Shown piece by piece: positions 1-7,528 of a stretch of DNA of 64,000 bases. The notes beneath the pieces are model-generated. The model saw nothing but the letters and a program-made list of their open reading frames with translations. It was not told where the DNA came from and searched no databases. Both the position numbers and the translations under genes were made by a program. How positions within the stretch are numbered: position 1 is the first letter of the stretch; every line of letters begins with the position of its first letter. The stretch lies in contig NZ_CP065958.1 in assembly GCF_041270065.1 (NCBI RefSeq), positions 3,782,001-3,846,000 on the forward strand, read 5' to 3'. Origin of the DNA: Streptomyces fradiae. GTDB lineage: Bacteria; Actinomycetota; Actinomycetes; Streptomycetales; Streptomycetaceae.

Positions 1-350
1 TCGGAGCGGCACAGCTCGTCCAGCACGGCGACCGCCCGCTCGGCTCCGAGGCCGATCATCCGCCGCGCGTACGCCTCGCTGCGCGCCCGTGCCTTCTCGT
101 CGTACTTGGCGGCCAGCACCCGTAAGTACATCGTCCCGCCCGCGTACGCAGCGAAGTCCTGAAACCGCTGCGCCAGCCCGAAATCACCGCACAGCACCGC
201 CTCCTGTGCCACGTCCTCCAGCGCATCGACCAATGGCCGGCCCTTGCCATAGCCCTGACCCCCGAGCACCGGACCCATGACACGTCGCACCACGTCGATC
301 CGCTCCCGCACGCTGGAATGCGCGCTGAGCTCGTACGCGTCGCTCACCAT
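1..350 (-). CDS. Unrecognised protein, cut by the left edge (C-terminus missing)
   Basis: An open minus-strand frame with strong codon bias runs off the left edge, giving at least 116 residues without a stop. The product is alpha-helical looking, with stretches such as VLGGQGYGKGRPLVDALED and FQDFAAYAGGTMYLRVLAA. I do not recognise the family and see no signal peptide or membrane segment. The ATG at 350 is preferred because a GACACT hexamer ends 7 nt upstream, a leaderless arrangement, and because it barely touches the divergent gene. An in-frame ATG at 383 would add 11 residues but has no ribosome site and overlaps the neighbour by 35 nt. It is divergent from the small HTH gene at 349. Confidence 0.6.
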   Translation of the reverse strand, partial: MVSDAYELSAHSSVRERIDVVRRVMGPVLGGQGYGKGRPLVDALEDVAQEAVLCGDFGLAQRFQDFAAYAGGTMYLRVLAAKYDEKARARSEAYARRMIGLGAERAVAVLDELCRS

Positions 351-594
351 GTCAAGGAGTGTCAGGCTGGATCGGAAGGTCATACCAGCGACCACGACAC
401 CGACTGCCTCCGGCGGGCCGTCCACGTGGACGGCGGAGGACGAGGACCGGCTCCTTGAGATGTACCGAGAGGGAATCACCGATACGAATCGGCTGTCGGT
501 GGCATTCGGGCGGCAGTCGGGTGGGATCCGGTCGCGTCTCATTCGGTTGGGGGTCCTTGAGCCGGGCGTCCGAAGGCACGAGGTCCGGGAATAG
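349..594 (+). CDS. Small helix-turn-helix (Myb/homeodomain-like) protein
   Basis: Encodes 81 residues. The C-terminal 55 residues begin STWTAEDEDRLLEMYREGIT and continue with AFGRQSGGIRSRLIRLGVL. This is the pattern of a short three-helix DNA-binding domain of the SANT/Myb or GcrA-like type, in which WT..ED..LL opens helix 1 and R..GGIR.RL..LG forms the recognition helix. The N-terminal 25 residues are basic and probably disordered. The ATG at 349 is chosen as the only sensible start before the domain; no clear Shine-Dalgarno is present. It starts head to head with the minus gene at 350. The function is inferred as DNA binding only; target and partner are unknown. Confidence 0.55.
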   Translation: MSRSVRLDRKVIPATTTPTASGGPSTWTAEDEDRLLEMYREGITDTNRLSVAFGRQSGGIRSRLIRLGVLEPGVRRHEVRE

Positions 595-659
595 AAGAGC
601 CCTGCGGGGTCGCCGGCCTCAGCCGGTCCTCGGCCGGATCAGCCCGCCCACGGCTGCCC

Positions 660-2021
660 TCAGGCTTCCGCCGCCGGCGGGCTCCCTTCCGTATCCGCGC
701 CGTCTTCCGCTCCAGCCCCTGTCTCTCCCGGCTCCTCCCCCAGGAAGTCCTTCACCGCCAGCGCGAAGACGAACGCCAGGGCCAGGGCCACGACCACCAG
801 GCCGGTCGGGTGGGACCAGAGGACGTAGGTGACGACGGTGGCCGCGACCAGGAGCCAGGTGAGGAGGGTGGAGTGGCGGTGGACGAAGGGGCCGACGGGG
901 CCGAGGCGCATGCCCGCGTGGTCGGCGGTGGTGCGGGTGGCCGTGATGCCAGAGCGCCAGAGGCCGCGGACCAGGCGGGCGGCGCGGCCGGGGCCGGAGA
1001 GCCAGGCGGCGAGGGCGACGATCAGGCCGATGGCCACGAAGACGCGGATCGAGGTGCGGAGGTAGCGGACCAGGATGTCGTAGACGGAGCCGGCGGCGGC
1101 CGCGTTGACGCCGGAGGGGAGGGCGTTGAGGTAGACCGTGCGGAAGACGGTGAGGCCGATGCCGAGGAGCAGGGAGGCCACCGCGAAGCCGAGGGCCGCG
1201 GCGATCAGGGTGCGGCGGCGGTGGACGGCGAGGAGGACGCCGCCGGCGACGAAGAGGACGGCGAGGACCGGCAGCCAGAAGCCCATCTTCTGGAGCAGGT
1301 TGAAGAGCGTCCGGACCTTGCCGATGTCGTCGGCCTTGACGATGGTGAAGTTGGTGTGGACCTCGGGGATCTTCGCCGCGACGCCCATTCCGGCGTCCAC
1401 CAGGCGTTGCTTCACCTGCTCCACGATCGGCGCGAGGTCGAGGGTCACGGTGTTCTCGTTGATCTTCACCGCGCCCTGGTCGCTGCCGGTCAGCGCCCGG
1501 TCGAGGGAGGTGTGGACGGCCCGGTTGGCGTCCGTCCACACCGTCTCGAAGGCGTCGGAGGCGACGACGTCCTGCGCCTTCTCGTGGACGAAGCTCTTCA
1601 CCGCGCCTTCCAGCGAATCGCCCAGCTTCCCCAGGGCCTTGGTGAGCCGCGGGCGATCGGCGGGGGCGACGTCCTCGAGGAGGGACTGGAGGTCGATGTG
1701 CTCCATGACGGCGTCGGTGACGCGGTTGGCGACCGCCGCCTGGACGTCGGCGTCGGAGGCGAGCGGCGCGACCGTGGCGACGTAACGGTCGGTGTCCCCG
1801 ATCTCGTCCGCCGTCCACGCCGCCACCAGTCCGAGCGGGGCAAGGACGCAGCCGATGACGATCAGCAGCGCCGCGAAGAACGAGCGGACCCGGTGGTGGG
1901 GCGGGCGCGGGGGCGTCGCGGCGGCTGCCTCCAGCGACGCGATGCGAGCCCGCAGCGCCGCGAGTTCGTCCGCGCCGTTCGAGGAGGACCCCTCCGGGGC
2001 CGGGGTGTCGGGCGTGCTCAT
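660..2021 (-). CDS. Multi-pass membrane protein with large extracytoplasmic domain, function unknown
   Basis: Encodes 453 residues. A short coiled stretch at about 18-36 (ELAALRARIASLEAAAA) precedes TM1 (47-70). A soluble region of about 175 residues follows (71-245), then TM2 (247-267), TM3 (270-293), TM4 (322-341), TM5 (386-402) and TM6 (407-425), and an acidic tail. The soluble part recalls conserved actinobacterial membrane proteins with no assigned role, and I cannot name a reaction. It is the last gene of a three-gene operon: its ATG overlaps the stop of the upstream gene (ATGA), and the first gene is an amino-acid permease. A role at the membrane with the 146-residue neighbour is plausible but unproven. 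Confidence 0.75.
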   Translation of the reverse strand: MSTPDTPAPEGSSSNGADELAALRARIASLEAAAATPPRPPHHRVRSFFAALLIVIGCVLAPLGLVAAWTADEIGDTDRYVATVAPLASDADVQAAVANRVTDAVMEHIDLQSLLEDVAPADRPRLTKALGKLGDSLEGAVKSFVHEKAQDVVASDAFETVWTDANRAVHTSLDRALTGSDQGAVKINENTVTLDLAPIVEQVKQRLVDAGMGVAAKIPEVHTNFTIVKADDIGKVRTLFNLLQKMGFWLPVLAVLFVAGGVLLAVHRRRTLIAAALGFAVASLLLGIGLTVFRTVYLNALPSGVNAAAAGSVYDILVRYLRTSIRVFVAIGLIVALAAWLSGPGRAARLVRGLWRSGITATRTTADHAGMRLGPVGPFVHRHSTLLTWLLVAATVVTYVLWSHPTGLVVVALALAFVFALAVKDFLGEEPGETGAGAEDGADTEGSPPAAEA

Positions 2022-2458
2022 CGGCGTACCGTCTCATCCGTCTTGAGGTCGTCGACCGCGTCGTCGAACTCGTCGAGCTTGTCGGGGCAGTAGACCTGGA
2101 GGACGATCCGCTCCGCCTCCACCGCCTTGCTGTCGGCGATGACCGGCCGCATGCCGGGGCCGGTGGCGCCGTTGGAGAGCGCCTGGATCTGGTAGAGGGC
2201 GGTCTTCAGGGCGTTGCCGGGTGCCTCGCAGACCTGGCCGCCGTCGGTGCCGAGCAGCCGCTCGGTGGTGTCCTTGTCGGGGGCCGGGTAGCCGGCCTTC
2301 ACCAGCGCCTCGCTCAGCTGGTCGGCCTTCTTCGAGGTCTCGCCGGTCCGCTTGACGGTGCTGTAGCGGATGAGCCCGGTGACGACCAGGCCGACCAGGA
2401 TGACGACCGCGCCCGCGTAGATCCACTTGTGCCGGGCGGCGAACTCGGTGGGACTCAT
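2018..2458 (-). CDS. Small single-pass membrane protein of the permease operon
   Basis: Encodes 146 residues. The short cytoplasmic N-terminus MSPTEFAARHKW leads into one transmembrane segment (about 13-29). The C-terminal domain of about 115 residues contains two cysteines (VCEAPG and VYCPDKLDEF) and probably faces outward, so a disulphide is possible. The ATG at 2458 has a good AGGGAGAGG ribosome site upstream. The gene sits 14 nt after the permease stop and overlaps the next gene by 4 nt, so the three are almost certainly co-transcribed. The family is not recognised; an accessory subunit of the permease or of the downstream six-TM protein is an inference from the operon alone. Confidence 0.75.
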   Translation of the reverse strand: MSPTEFAARHKWIYAGAVVILVGLVVTGLIRYSTVKRTGETSKKADQLSEALVKAGYPAPDKDTTERLLGTDGGQVCEAPGNALKTALYQIQALSNGATGPGMRPVIADSKAVEAERIVLQVYCPDKLDEFDDAVDDLKTDETVRR

Positions 2459-2472
2459 GACGCCTCTCCCTC

Positions 2473-3948
2473 CTACGCTTCCCGTGCTTCCGTCGCGGCG
2501 GCCGGCTGCCTCCAGCTCGGCTTGCGGAACTTCAGGAAGGCCCAGGGGATCAACAGCCCCAGGATCACCAGACCGCCGCCGACGATCAGGACGTACGACC
2601 AGACGCTGCCGCCGCCGAACTGCGAGGGCGGTACGAAGCCGATGGCGAGCGCCGCGGCGGAGGCGAGCAGTCCGGTCACGCACACCACGCCGATGGCCGG
2701 GACGCGATAGCCGCGCGGATGGTCGGGCCGGGTCTTCCGCAGCCGCATGGCCGCCGCGAACATCAGCAGATAGACGATCAGATACACCTGGGTGGTGATG
2801 GTCGAGAAGATCCAGTAGACGCTCGACACGTTCGGGATGAGTGCGTACCCGAGGGCGATGACCGAGGTGACGACGCCCTGCGTGACGAGGATGTTCTGCT
2901 GGATGCCGTACTTGTTGAGCTTCTGCAGGAACGGCGGCAGATAGCCCTCCTGGCGGGAGATCTCCAGGAGGCCCTTGGACGGCCCGGCGAGCCAGGTCAG
3001 CATGCCGGCGAGGGAGGCGGAGATCAGCATCACGGCGGCGATCGGGGTCATCCAGCCCACGCCGAAGTACGCGAAGAAGGCCTGGAACGCCTGCATCACG
3101 CCCGCCGTGAGGCTGAGCTTGTCGGCCGGCACGACCCAGCTGATGGCGAGCGCGGGCAGGATGAAGATCAGCAGGACGAGCCCCACCGCCAGGAACATCG
3201 ACTTCGGGTACTCCTTCGCCGGGTTCTTGAGCGAGGAGACGTGGACCGCGTTCATCTCCATGCCGGAGTAGGAGAGGAAGTTGTTGACGATCAGGACCAG
3301 GCTGGCGAGCCCGGTCCACTGCGGCAGCAGATGGTCGGCGGTCATGGGCGCGGCGGACGGGTTGCCCTGCGCCAGGAAGACCATGCCGAGCACGACGAGG
3401 ATCGTGCCGGGGACGAGCGTGCCGATGACCAGACCCCAACTGGACAGTCCGGCAAGCGTCTTGGTGCCGTGCGAGGACACCCACACACCGGTCCAGTACA
3501 GGACCATGATGACGATCGCCGTGTACAGGCCGTTGGCGGCGAGCGACGGATCGATGACGTACGCGATGGTCGACGCCACGAAGGCGAGCAGGCTCGGATA
3601 GTAGAAGATCGTCATCGCGAACTGGCACCACACGGCGAGGAAGCCGAGCGGCTTCGACAGGCCCTCCGCGACCCAGCGGTACACGCCGCCGCTCCAGCCC
3701 GAGGCGAGCTCGGCGGAGACCAGCGCGGTCGGGAGGAGGAAGACGATCGCCGGTACGAGGTAGAGGAAGACGCACGCGAGGCCGTACACGGCCATGGTGG
3801 GCGCGGCCCGGAGGCTGGCCACCGAGGCGGTGGTCATCAGGGCGAGCGTCACCCACGTCATGGTGGGGGTGGCGGGCCTGCGGTCGGCGGCGGCAGGCCG
3901 TTGGCTCACCTGGCGCGGCACCTCGGCGGGTACGTCCATGGAACTCAT
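2473..3948 (-). CDS. APC family amino acid permease (glutamate:GABA antiporter-like)
   Basis: Encodes 491 residues with about 12 hydrophobic segments starting near residue 30 (TWVTLALMTTASVASLRAAP). The early motif, long periplasmic loop and the segment NNFLSYSGMEMNAVHVSSLKNP fit the GadC/AGC branch of the APC superfamily. Such proteins exchange or import amino acids such as glutamate across the cytoplasmic membrane. The exact substrate cannot be read from sequence. The ATG at 3948 has GGGAG seven bases upstream. It is the first gene of a three-gene minus-strand operon and is divergent from the hydroxyacid dehydrogenase at 4146 across about 200 bases that hold both promoters. Confidence 0.85.
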   Translation of the reverse strand: MSSMDVPAEVPRQVSQRPAAADRRPATPTMTWVTLALMTTASVASLRAAPTMAVYGLACVFLYLVPAIVFLLPTALVSAELASGWSGGVYRWVAEGLSKPLGFLAVWCQFAMTIFYYPSLLAFVASTIAYVIDPSLAANGLYTAIVIMVLYWTGVWVSSHGTKTLAGLSSWGLVIGTLVPGTILVVLGMVFLAQGNPSAAPMTADHLLPQWTGLASLVLIVNNFLSYSGMEMNAVHVSSLKNPAKEYPKSMFLAVGLVLLIFILPALAISWVVPADKLSLTAGVMQAFQAFFAYFGVGWMTPIAAVMLISASLAGMLTWLAGPSKGLLEISRQEGYLPPFLQKLNKYGIQQNILVTQGVVTSVIALGYALIPNVSSVYWIFSTITTQVYLIVYLLMFAAAMRLRKTRPDHPRGYRVPAIGVVCVTGLLASAAALAIGFVPPSQFGGGSVWSYVLIVGGGLVILGLLIPWAFLKFRKPSWRQPAAATEAREA

Positions 3949-4145
3949 CTGCGCGGCTCCCTCTCCCCGTCCCCCGTGATCGGCGGATCATCCCGATTCT
4001 GTGGGGGAGGTGTGGGTTTGTCGCATCGGCAACTACCTCTGGGGGACCTCCGGGGAGACGCTCACTCGCCTGCCGCAGCTCGGCGCGCGGAAGGCCCGGG
4101 GCGGCTCTACGATCGACGCCCGCCACCCCGTACCCGTACGCGATC

Positions 4146-5147
4146 ATGTCGTGCATGAATCCCGACGCCCCGACCACGGTCCTGCCCCGCTGCGCGATCC
4201 TCGACGACTTCCAGGGCGTCGCCCTCGCCTCCGCCGACTGGAGCCCGCTCGACGGACGGGTCGAGGTCCGCGCGCTGCGCGAGCACATCGACCCGCTCGC
4301 CGACCCCGACGGGCTCGTCGTCGCCGTCGAGGACTGCGAGATCCTCGTCGTGATGCGCGAGCGCACCCCGCTCGGCGCCGACCTCCTCGCCCGGCTCCCC
4401 CGGCTGCGGCTGATCGTCACCTCGGGCATGCGCAACGCCTCGATCGACCTGGCCGCCGCCCGCGCCCGCGGGATCACCGTCTGCGGCACGGCCAGCGCCT
4501 CCGAGCCGCCCACCGAGCTGACCTGGGCGCTCATCCTGGGCCTGGCCCGGCAGGTGCACACGGAGAGCGCCGCGATACGGGCCGGCGGGCCCTGGCAGTC
4601 CACCGTCGGCCTCGACCTCGCGGGCCGCACGCTCGGCCTGGTCGGCCTCGGCAAGATCGGCGGCCGGGTGGCCCGGATCGGCCTCGCCTTCGGCATGGAC
4701 GTAGTCGCCTGGAGCCCGCACCTCGACGACGAGCGGGCCGCCGCGCACGGCGTACGGCGCGCCGCGAGCCTCACCGACCTGCTCGCCGCCGCCGACGTGG
4801 CCTCGCTGCACCTGGTGCTCTCCGACCGCACCCGCGGGCTGATCGGCGAGGCGGAACTGCGCGCGATGCGCCCCGACGCGTACCTCGTGAACACCTCGCG
4901 CGCCGGGCTCGTCGACGAGGCCGCGCTGCTCCGCGCTCTGCGCGAGGGGTGGATCGCGGGGGCCGGTCTGGACGTGTACGAGACGGAGCCGCTGCCCACC
5001 GACGACCCCCTGCGCACCCTGCCGAACGTGCTGGCGCTGCCGCACCTGGGGTATGTGACCCGCGGAAACTACGGCCGCTACTTCGGGCAGGCGGTGGAGG
5101 ACGTCGAGGCGTGGCTGGCCGGGAAGCCGGTGCGGGAACTGGGGTAG
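4146..5147 (+). CDS. D-2-hydroxyacid dehydrogenase family protein (NAD-dependent)
   Basis: Encodes 333 residues with the two-domain layout of the family. The Rossmann motif GLGKIGG lies at 167-173. The active-site trio is visible: Arg252 in NTSRAGLVDE, Glu281 in YETEPLP and His300 in LPHLGY. These enzymes interconvert 2-oxoacids and D-2-hydroxyacids with NAD(P)H. The closest visible style is the short 'phosphoglycerate dehydrogenase-like' group that lacks the ACT domain, so serine biosynthesis is unlikely to be its role. The start could be ATG 4146 or ATG 4155. It is monocistronic and followed at once by a strong terminator. Substrate unknown. Confidence 0.9.
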   Translation: MSCMNPDAPTTVLPRCAILDDFQGVALASADWSPLDGRVEVRALREHIDPLADPDGLVVAVEDCEILVVMRERTPLGADLLARLPRLRLIVTSGMRNASIDLAAARARGITVCGTASASEPPTELTWALILGLARQVHTESAAIRAGGPWQSTVGLDLAGRTLGLVGLGKIGGRVARIGLAFGMDVVAWSPHLDDERAAAHGVRRAASLTDLLAAADVASLHLVLSDRTRGLIGEAELRAMRPDAYLVNTSRAGLVDEAALLRALREGWIAGAGLDVYETEPLPTDDPLRTLPNVLALPHLGYVTRGNYGRYFGQAVEDVEAWLAGKPVRELG

Positions 5148-5154
5148 GACGCGC

Positions 5155-5192
5155 GTCGGCCCCGTACACCAGGCGCGGTGTACGGGGCCGAC
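5155..5192 (+). terminator. Intrinsic-type terminator hairpin after the dehydrogenase gene
   Basis: A perfect 16-bp inverted repeat (left arm gtcggccccgtacacc, 6-base loop) lies 8 nt after the stop. It has no T-tract, as is usual in Streptomyces. It could also act on cbtA transcripts arriving from the other side. Confidence 0.85.
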
Positions 5193-5200
5193 GAGTGGCG

Positions 5201-5230
5201 CGTACGAGAACGTACGAGAACGTACGAGAA
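5201..5230. repeat. Three perfect 10-bp tandem copies of cgtacgagaa
   Basis: Three uninterrupted copies sit between the terminator hairpin and the stop codon of cbtA. Each unit contains cgtacg, a self-complementary hexamer. No coding function is evident; it may be a slippage product or a binding site. Confidence 0.85.
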
Positions 5231-5231
5231 C

Positions 5232-6095
5232 TCAGGCGGCCGGGGCCGGAACCGCTTCCGGGGCCGGCTTCGGGGCGAGCAGACGCTCCGCGAGGAGCCC
5301 GAAGGCGAGCCCGAAGACCGCCCACAGGCCCGCCTGGATGCCGAGGGTCGCGAGCCGGAAGTCCCACAGCACGGCGGCCGGGAAGTCGGCCTGCACCGCG
5401 TCCGTGTTGGCGGGCAGGAAGGCGCAGGCGATCGCGACCGCGGCGACGAAGCCGGCGCCCGCGACGACCGTCGCGTTCCAGTTGCCGAGGCGCGGGGCGA
5501 GCCGGCGGCCCGCGATGACCGCGGCGATGCCGAGCAGCACGCTCAGCAGGATCATCAGGAAGAACAGCGTGGTGCGCTTCCCGATGGTGTCCGGGTTGCC
5601 GACCGCCGGCGGGGTCGCCGGGTACTTGAGGAACGGCACCAGATAGACCGTGGTGAAGGCCGCCGCCGCGACGAGCGCGGCCGTGGCCTTCGCGGTGAAC
5701 CTGCCGACCCGTCCCAGGACGAAGCAGAACGCGAGCGACGCGATGCCGCCGAGCGCGACCCCGTAGACGAGGACGCCGGTGGCGAGACCCGCCGTGGACT
5801 GGAGGTCCCGGCTGACGATCTCCTCCTCGGCGTCCTCGGCGTCGGCCTGGGTGGCCGCGCCGTTCGCGCCGTGATCGTGTGCCGAGGCGGAGTGTTCGGC
5901 ATGCCCGGCGTGCTCCGCCTTCGCGGCCGCCGCCTCCTCGACCGCGATCGAGGCGTTGACGGACGGCTCACCCGCGACGTACGCGACGCCGAAGGCGAAC
6001 AGTCCGGCGATCAGGCCCGCGAGCATGCCGCGGAGCAGAAGTCTGCCCACGAGCGAGCCGGAAGGCGCACCCGTGGGTGTGGTGGTGACTGACAT
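5232..6095 (-). CDS. cbtA: CbtA, cobalt transporter subunit
   Basis: Encodes 287 residues. Five or so hydrophobic segments fit the CbtA family: TM1 at about 18-41, then a loop, then segments from about 100. The loop at 62-76 is histidine rich (EHAGHAEHSASAHDHG), a likely metal-binding element. CbtA and CbtB form a predicted cobalt importer that feeds cobalamin synthesis. The start ATG at 6095 follows cbtB by 20 nt, so both are expressed from the riboswitch-controlled promoter upstream of cbtB. The stop is followed by a tandem repeat and the convergent hydroxyacid dehydrogenase terminator. Family and context agree, so the call is firm; transport itself is inferred. Confidence 0.9.
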   Translation of the reverse strand: MSVTTTPTGAPSGSLVGRLLLRGMLAGLIAGLFAFGVAYVAGEPSVNASIAVEEAAAAKAEHAGHAEHSASAHDHGANGAATQADAEDAEEEIVSRDLQSTAGLATGVLVYGVALGGIASLAFCFVLGRVGRFTAKATAALVAAAAFTTVYLVPFLKYPATPPAVGNPDTIGKRTTLFFLMILLSVLLGIAAVIAGRRLAPRLGNWNATVVAGAGFVAAVAIACAFLPANTDAVQADFPAAVLWDFRLATLGIQAGLWAVFGLAFGLLAERLLAPKPAPEAVPAPAA

Positions 6096-6115
6096 GTGCC
6101 CGGAAGCCCCTCGGA

Positions 6116-6343
6116 TCAGTGGCAGGGGAAACCGAGCAGGTGACGCCCGTCGTGGACCCACTCGTGCACGTCGCTGCCCGCGAACAGGGAGGTCGCCCCC
6201 TGCTCGGCACCGACGAAGTAGAGCGCGACGAGCATCAGGACGCCGGCGAACAGCGCCCACGGCAGCACGGCGCGGACCGGCAGCGAGACCGGAGCGACGG
6301 CAGGGGTGGACGTGACGGCGGGCGACGCGATGGCCTCGGCCAT
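6116..6343 (-). CDS. cbtB: CbtB, small cobalt transporter subunit
   Basis: Encodes 75 residues with one transmembrane helix (about 26-46) and the diagnostic C-terminal metal-binding tail HEWVHDGRHLLGFPCH. The histidine spacing matches the CbtB family. It pairs with CbtA, encoded 20 nt downstream, to form a putative cobalt importer in the cytoplasmic membrane. The ATG at 6343 has an excellent GAGGAGG ribosome site, which lies just past the cobalamin riboswitch on the same transcript. High B12 should therefore shut off translation or transcription of both genes. Nothing in the sequence looks damaged. Confidence 0.92.
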   Translation of the reverse strand: MAEAIASPAVTSTPAVAPVSLPVRAVLPWALFAGVLMLVALYFVGAEQGATSLFAGSDVHEWVHDGRHLLGFPCH

Positions 6344-6379
6344 GGTGGTACCTCCTCGGGAACTCGCGTCCCATACGGT

Positions 6380-6490
6380 GGTGCGCGACGACGGTCGTCG
6401 GGTCTGACTCACCACCCCGGGGCTCGGGGCGGCTCACAGTGGCGCGACCGTGCCGGACTTGCACCGGACTTCCGTCTCGCCGTCGTCGTT
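6380..6490 (-). promoter_or_regulatory. Cobalamin (B12) riboswitch upstream of cbtB-cbtA
   Basis: On the minus strand the leader contains the B12-box core cgccactgtgagcc, preceded by a ggaagtccggtgcaagtccg segment and followed by gtgagtcagaccc, in the class I/II order. A closing P1 helix can form between cgacgacgg (plus positions 6386-6394 and 6480-6488, complementary arms). The element ends about 40 nt before the GAGGAGG of cbtB, so ligand binding probably controls ribosome access. Confidence 0.9.
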
Positions 6491-6581
6491 CTGTGGAAAT
6501 GTCGACTGACCGTACCGCGCCGACCACTCCGCGCCAAGAGCGCATGGTTCCCGGGACGGCGAAGTGAGGGATGAATCACCC

Positions 6582-7154
6582 ATGACCGTACGGGTCTCCC
6601 TGATCGCGCCCGCCATGAACGCGGCCCTGCGCGAGGCCAGGTTCGACGACGCGGGGCCGGTGGAGCTGCCGCCGACAGGAGTACATCCGTTGTGCCTCGC
6701 GCCGAGGGTACGGGTGGTGAGCTCGCCGTCCGGGCGCTGCCGGGCGACGGCGGAGGCGCTGGGCCTGTCGGACGCGTACGAGGTGGAGCCGGCGCTCGCG
6801 GGCTGCGCGATGGGCCGGTGGCGGGGCCGGCGGCTCGACGAACTCACCGCCGAGGAGCCGGAGTCGGTGGCCGCCTGGCTCACCGACCCGGGCGCGGCCC
6901 CGCACGGCGGCGAGTCGCTGCGGGAGCTGCGCGCCCGGGTCGCGGAGTGGCTGGAGGGGCTGAAGGGCCTGGGCCAGGGGGAGCGGGACGTGTGGGCCGT
7001 CGCCGAGCCGGATGTGATCCGGGCGGCCGTGGCGCACGCGCTCGGCGCGCCGGAGGAGGTCTTCTGGCGGCTCGACGTGCGCCCGTTGTCCCGTACGACG
7101 CTGAGCGGGCGCGCCGGACGGTGGAACCTGCAGCTCGGAGCCCCGGTCGGCTGA
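6582..7154 (+). CDS. Histidine-phosphatase-fold protein lacking both catalytic histidines
   Basis: Encodes 190 residues with the histidine phosphatase fold order. The N-terminal strand is VRVSLIAPAMNAAL, the substrate-arginine region is VVSSPSGRCRATAEAL, then come CAMGRWRGRRLDEL, APHGGESLRELRARVAEWL and AVAEPDVIRAAVAHALG. In active members the first strand ends in RHG and the late motif is HGGVIRA. Here the first is absent and the second histidine position is Glu. Phosphatase chemistry is therefore unlikely, although context (divergent from cbtB-cbtA) suggests descent from a CobC-like alpha-ribazole phosphatase. The ATG at 6582 is preferred (gaggg upstream); a GTG at 6564 is possible. Similar degenerate proteins beside CbtAB are, to my recollection, usual in Streptomyces. 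Confidence 0.75.
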   Translation: MTVRVSLIAPAMNAALREARFDDAGPVELPPTGVHPLCLAPRVRVVSSPSGRCRATAEALGLSDAYEVEPALAGCAMGRWRGRRLDELTAEEPESVAAWLTDPGAAPHGGESLRELRARVAEWLEGLKGLGQGERDVWAVAEPDVIRAAVAHALGAPEEVFWRLDVRPLSRTTLSGRAGRWNLQLGAPVG

Positions 7155-7169
7155 GCCGCGTCGCCCCGG

Positions 7170-7526
7170 TCAGCTCAGGCTCGTACGCGCCAGCTCCAGG
7201 AACTCCTCGTCCGTCACGCCCAGTTGGCGGGCCTCGGCGACGAGGGCGCGAAGGCGTTCGACGAACTGGGCGCGGTCGGGGGCCTGGGCGCCGGGGACGA
7301 TGACGGCACCGCGGCCGCGGCGCAGTTCGATCAGGCCCTCCTCGCGCAGGCGCTGGTAGCCGCGCAGCACGGTGTGCACGTTGACGCCGAGGGAGTCGGC
7401 CAACTCCCGGGCGGCGGGCAGGCGTTCGCCGGGCGCGGCGCTGCCGTCGGCGAGGGCGCCGCGGACGCAGGCGGCGATCTGGTCGCCGAGCGGTACGGCG
7501 GAGGCGGGGTCGACCCGGAAGAGCAC
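7170..7526 (-). CDS. GntR family transcriptional regulator, YtrA subfamily
   Basis: Encodes 118 residues, the usual size for the short YtrA subfamily: an N-terminal winged helix-turn-helix (about 10-75, with GERLPAARELADSLGVNVHT and GYQRLREEGLIELRRGRG) followed by only about 40 residues. There is no ligand-binding domain of FadR or HutC type. YtrA-type regulators normally repress their own operon and adjacent membrane-protein genes. The GTG start at 7526 lies 2 nt after the stop of the DUF1648 gene, so the two are co-transcribed. An inverted repeat at 8539-8566 in front of the operon is the likely operator. Confidence 0.92.
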   Translation of the reverse strand: MLFRVDPASAVPLGDQIAACVRGALADGSAAPGERLPAARELADSLGVNVHTVLRGYQRLREEGLIELRRGRGAVIVPGAQAPDRAQFVERLRALVAEARQLGVTDEEFLELARTSLS

Positions 7527-7528
7527 GG

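Noticed and set aside
2018-5017. A 999-codon minus-strand open frame spanning the dehydrogenase and permease
   Set aside because: Only its last 146 codons encode a credible protein; the rest is antisense or out of frame to well-supported genes, an effect of very high GC.
6582-7154. Annotation as active alpha-ribazole phosphatase CobC
   Set aside because: Both catalytic histidines are absent, so only the fold is supported.
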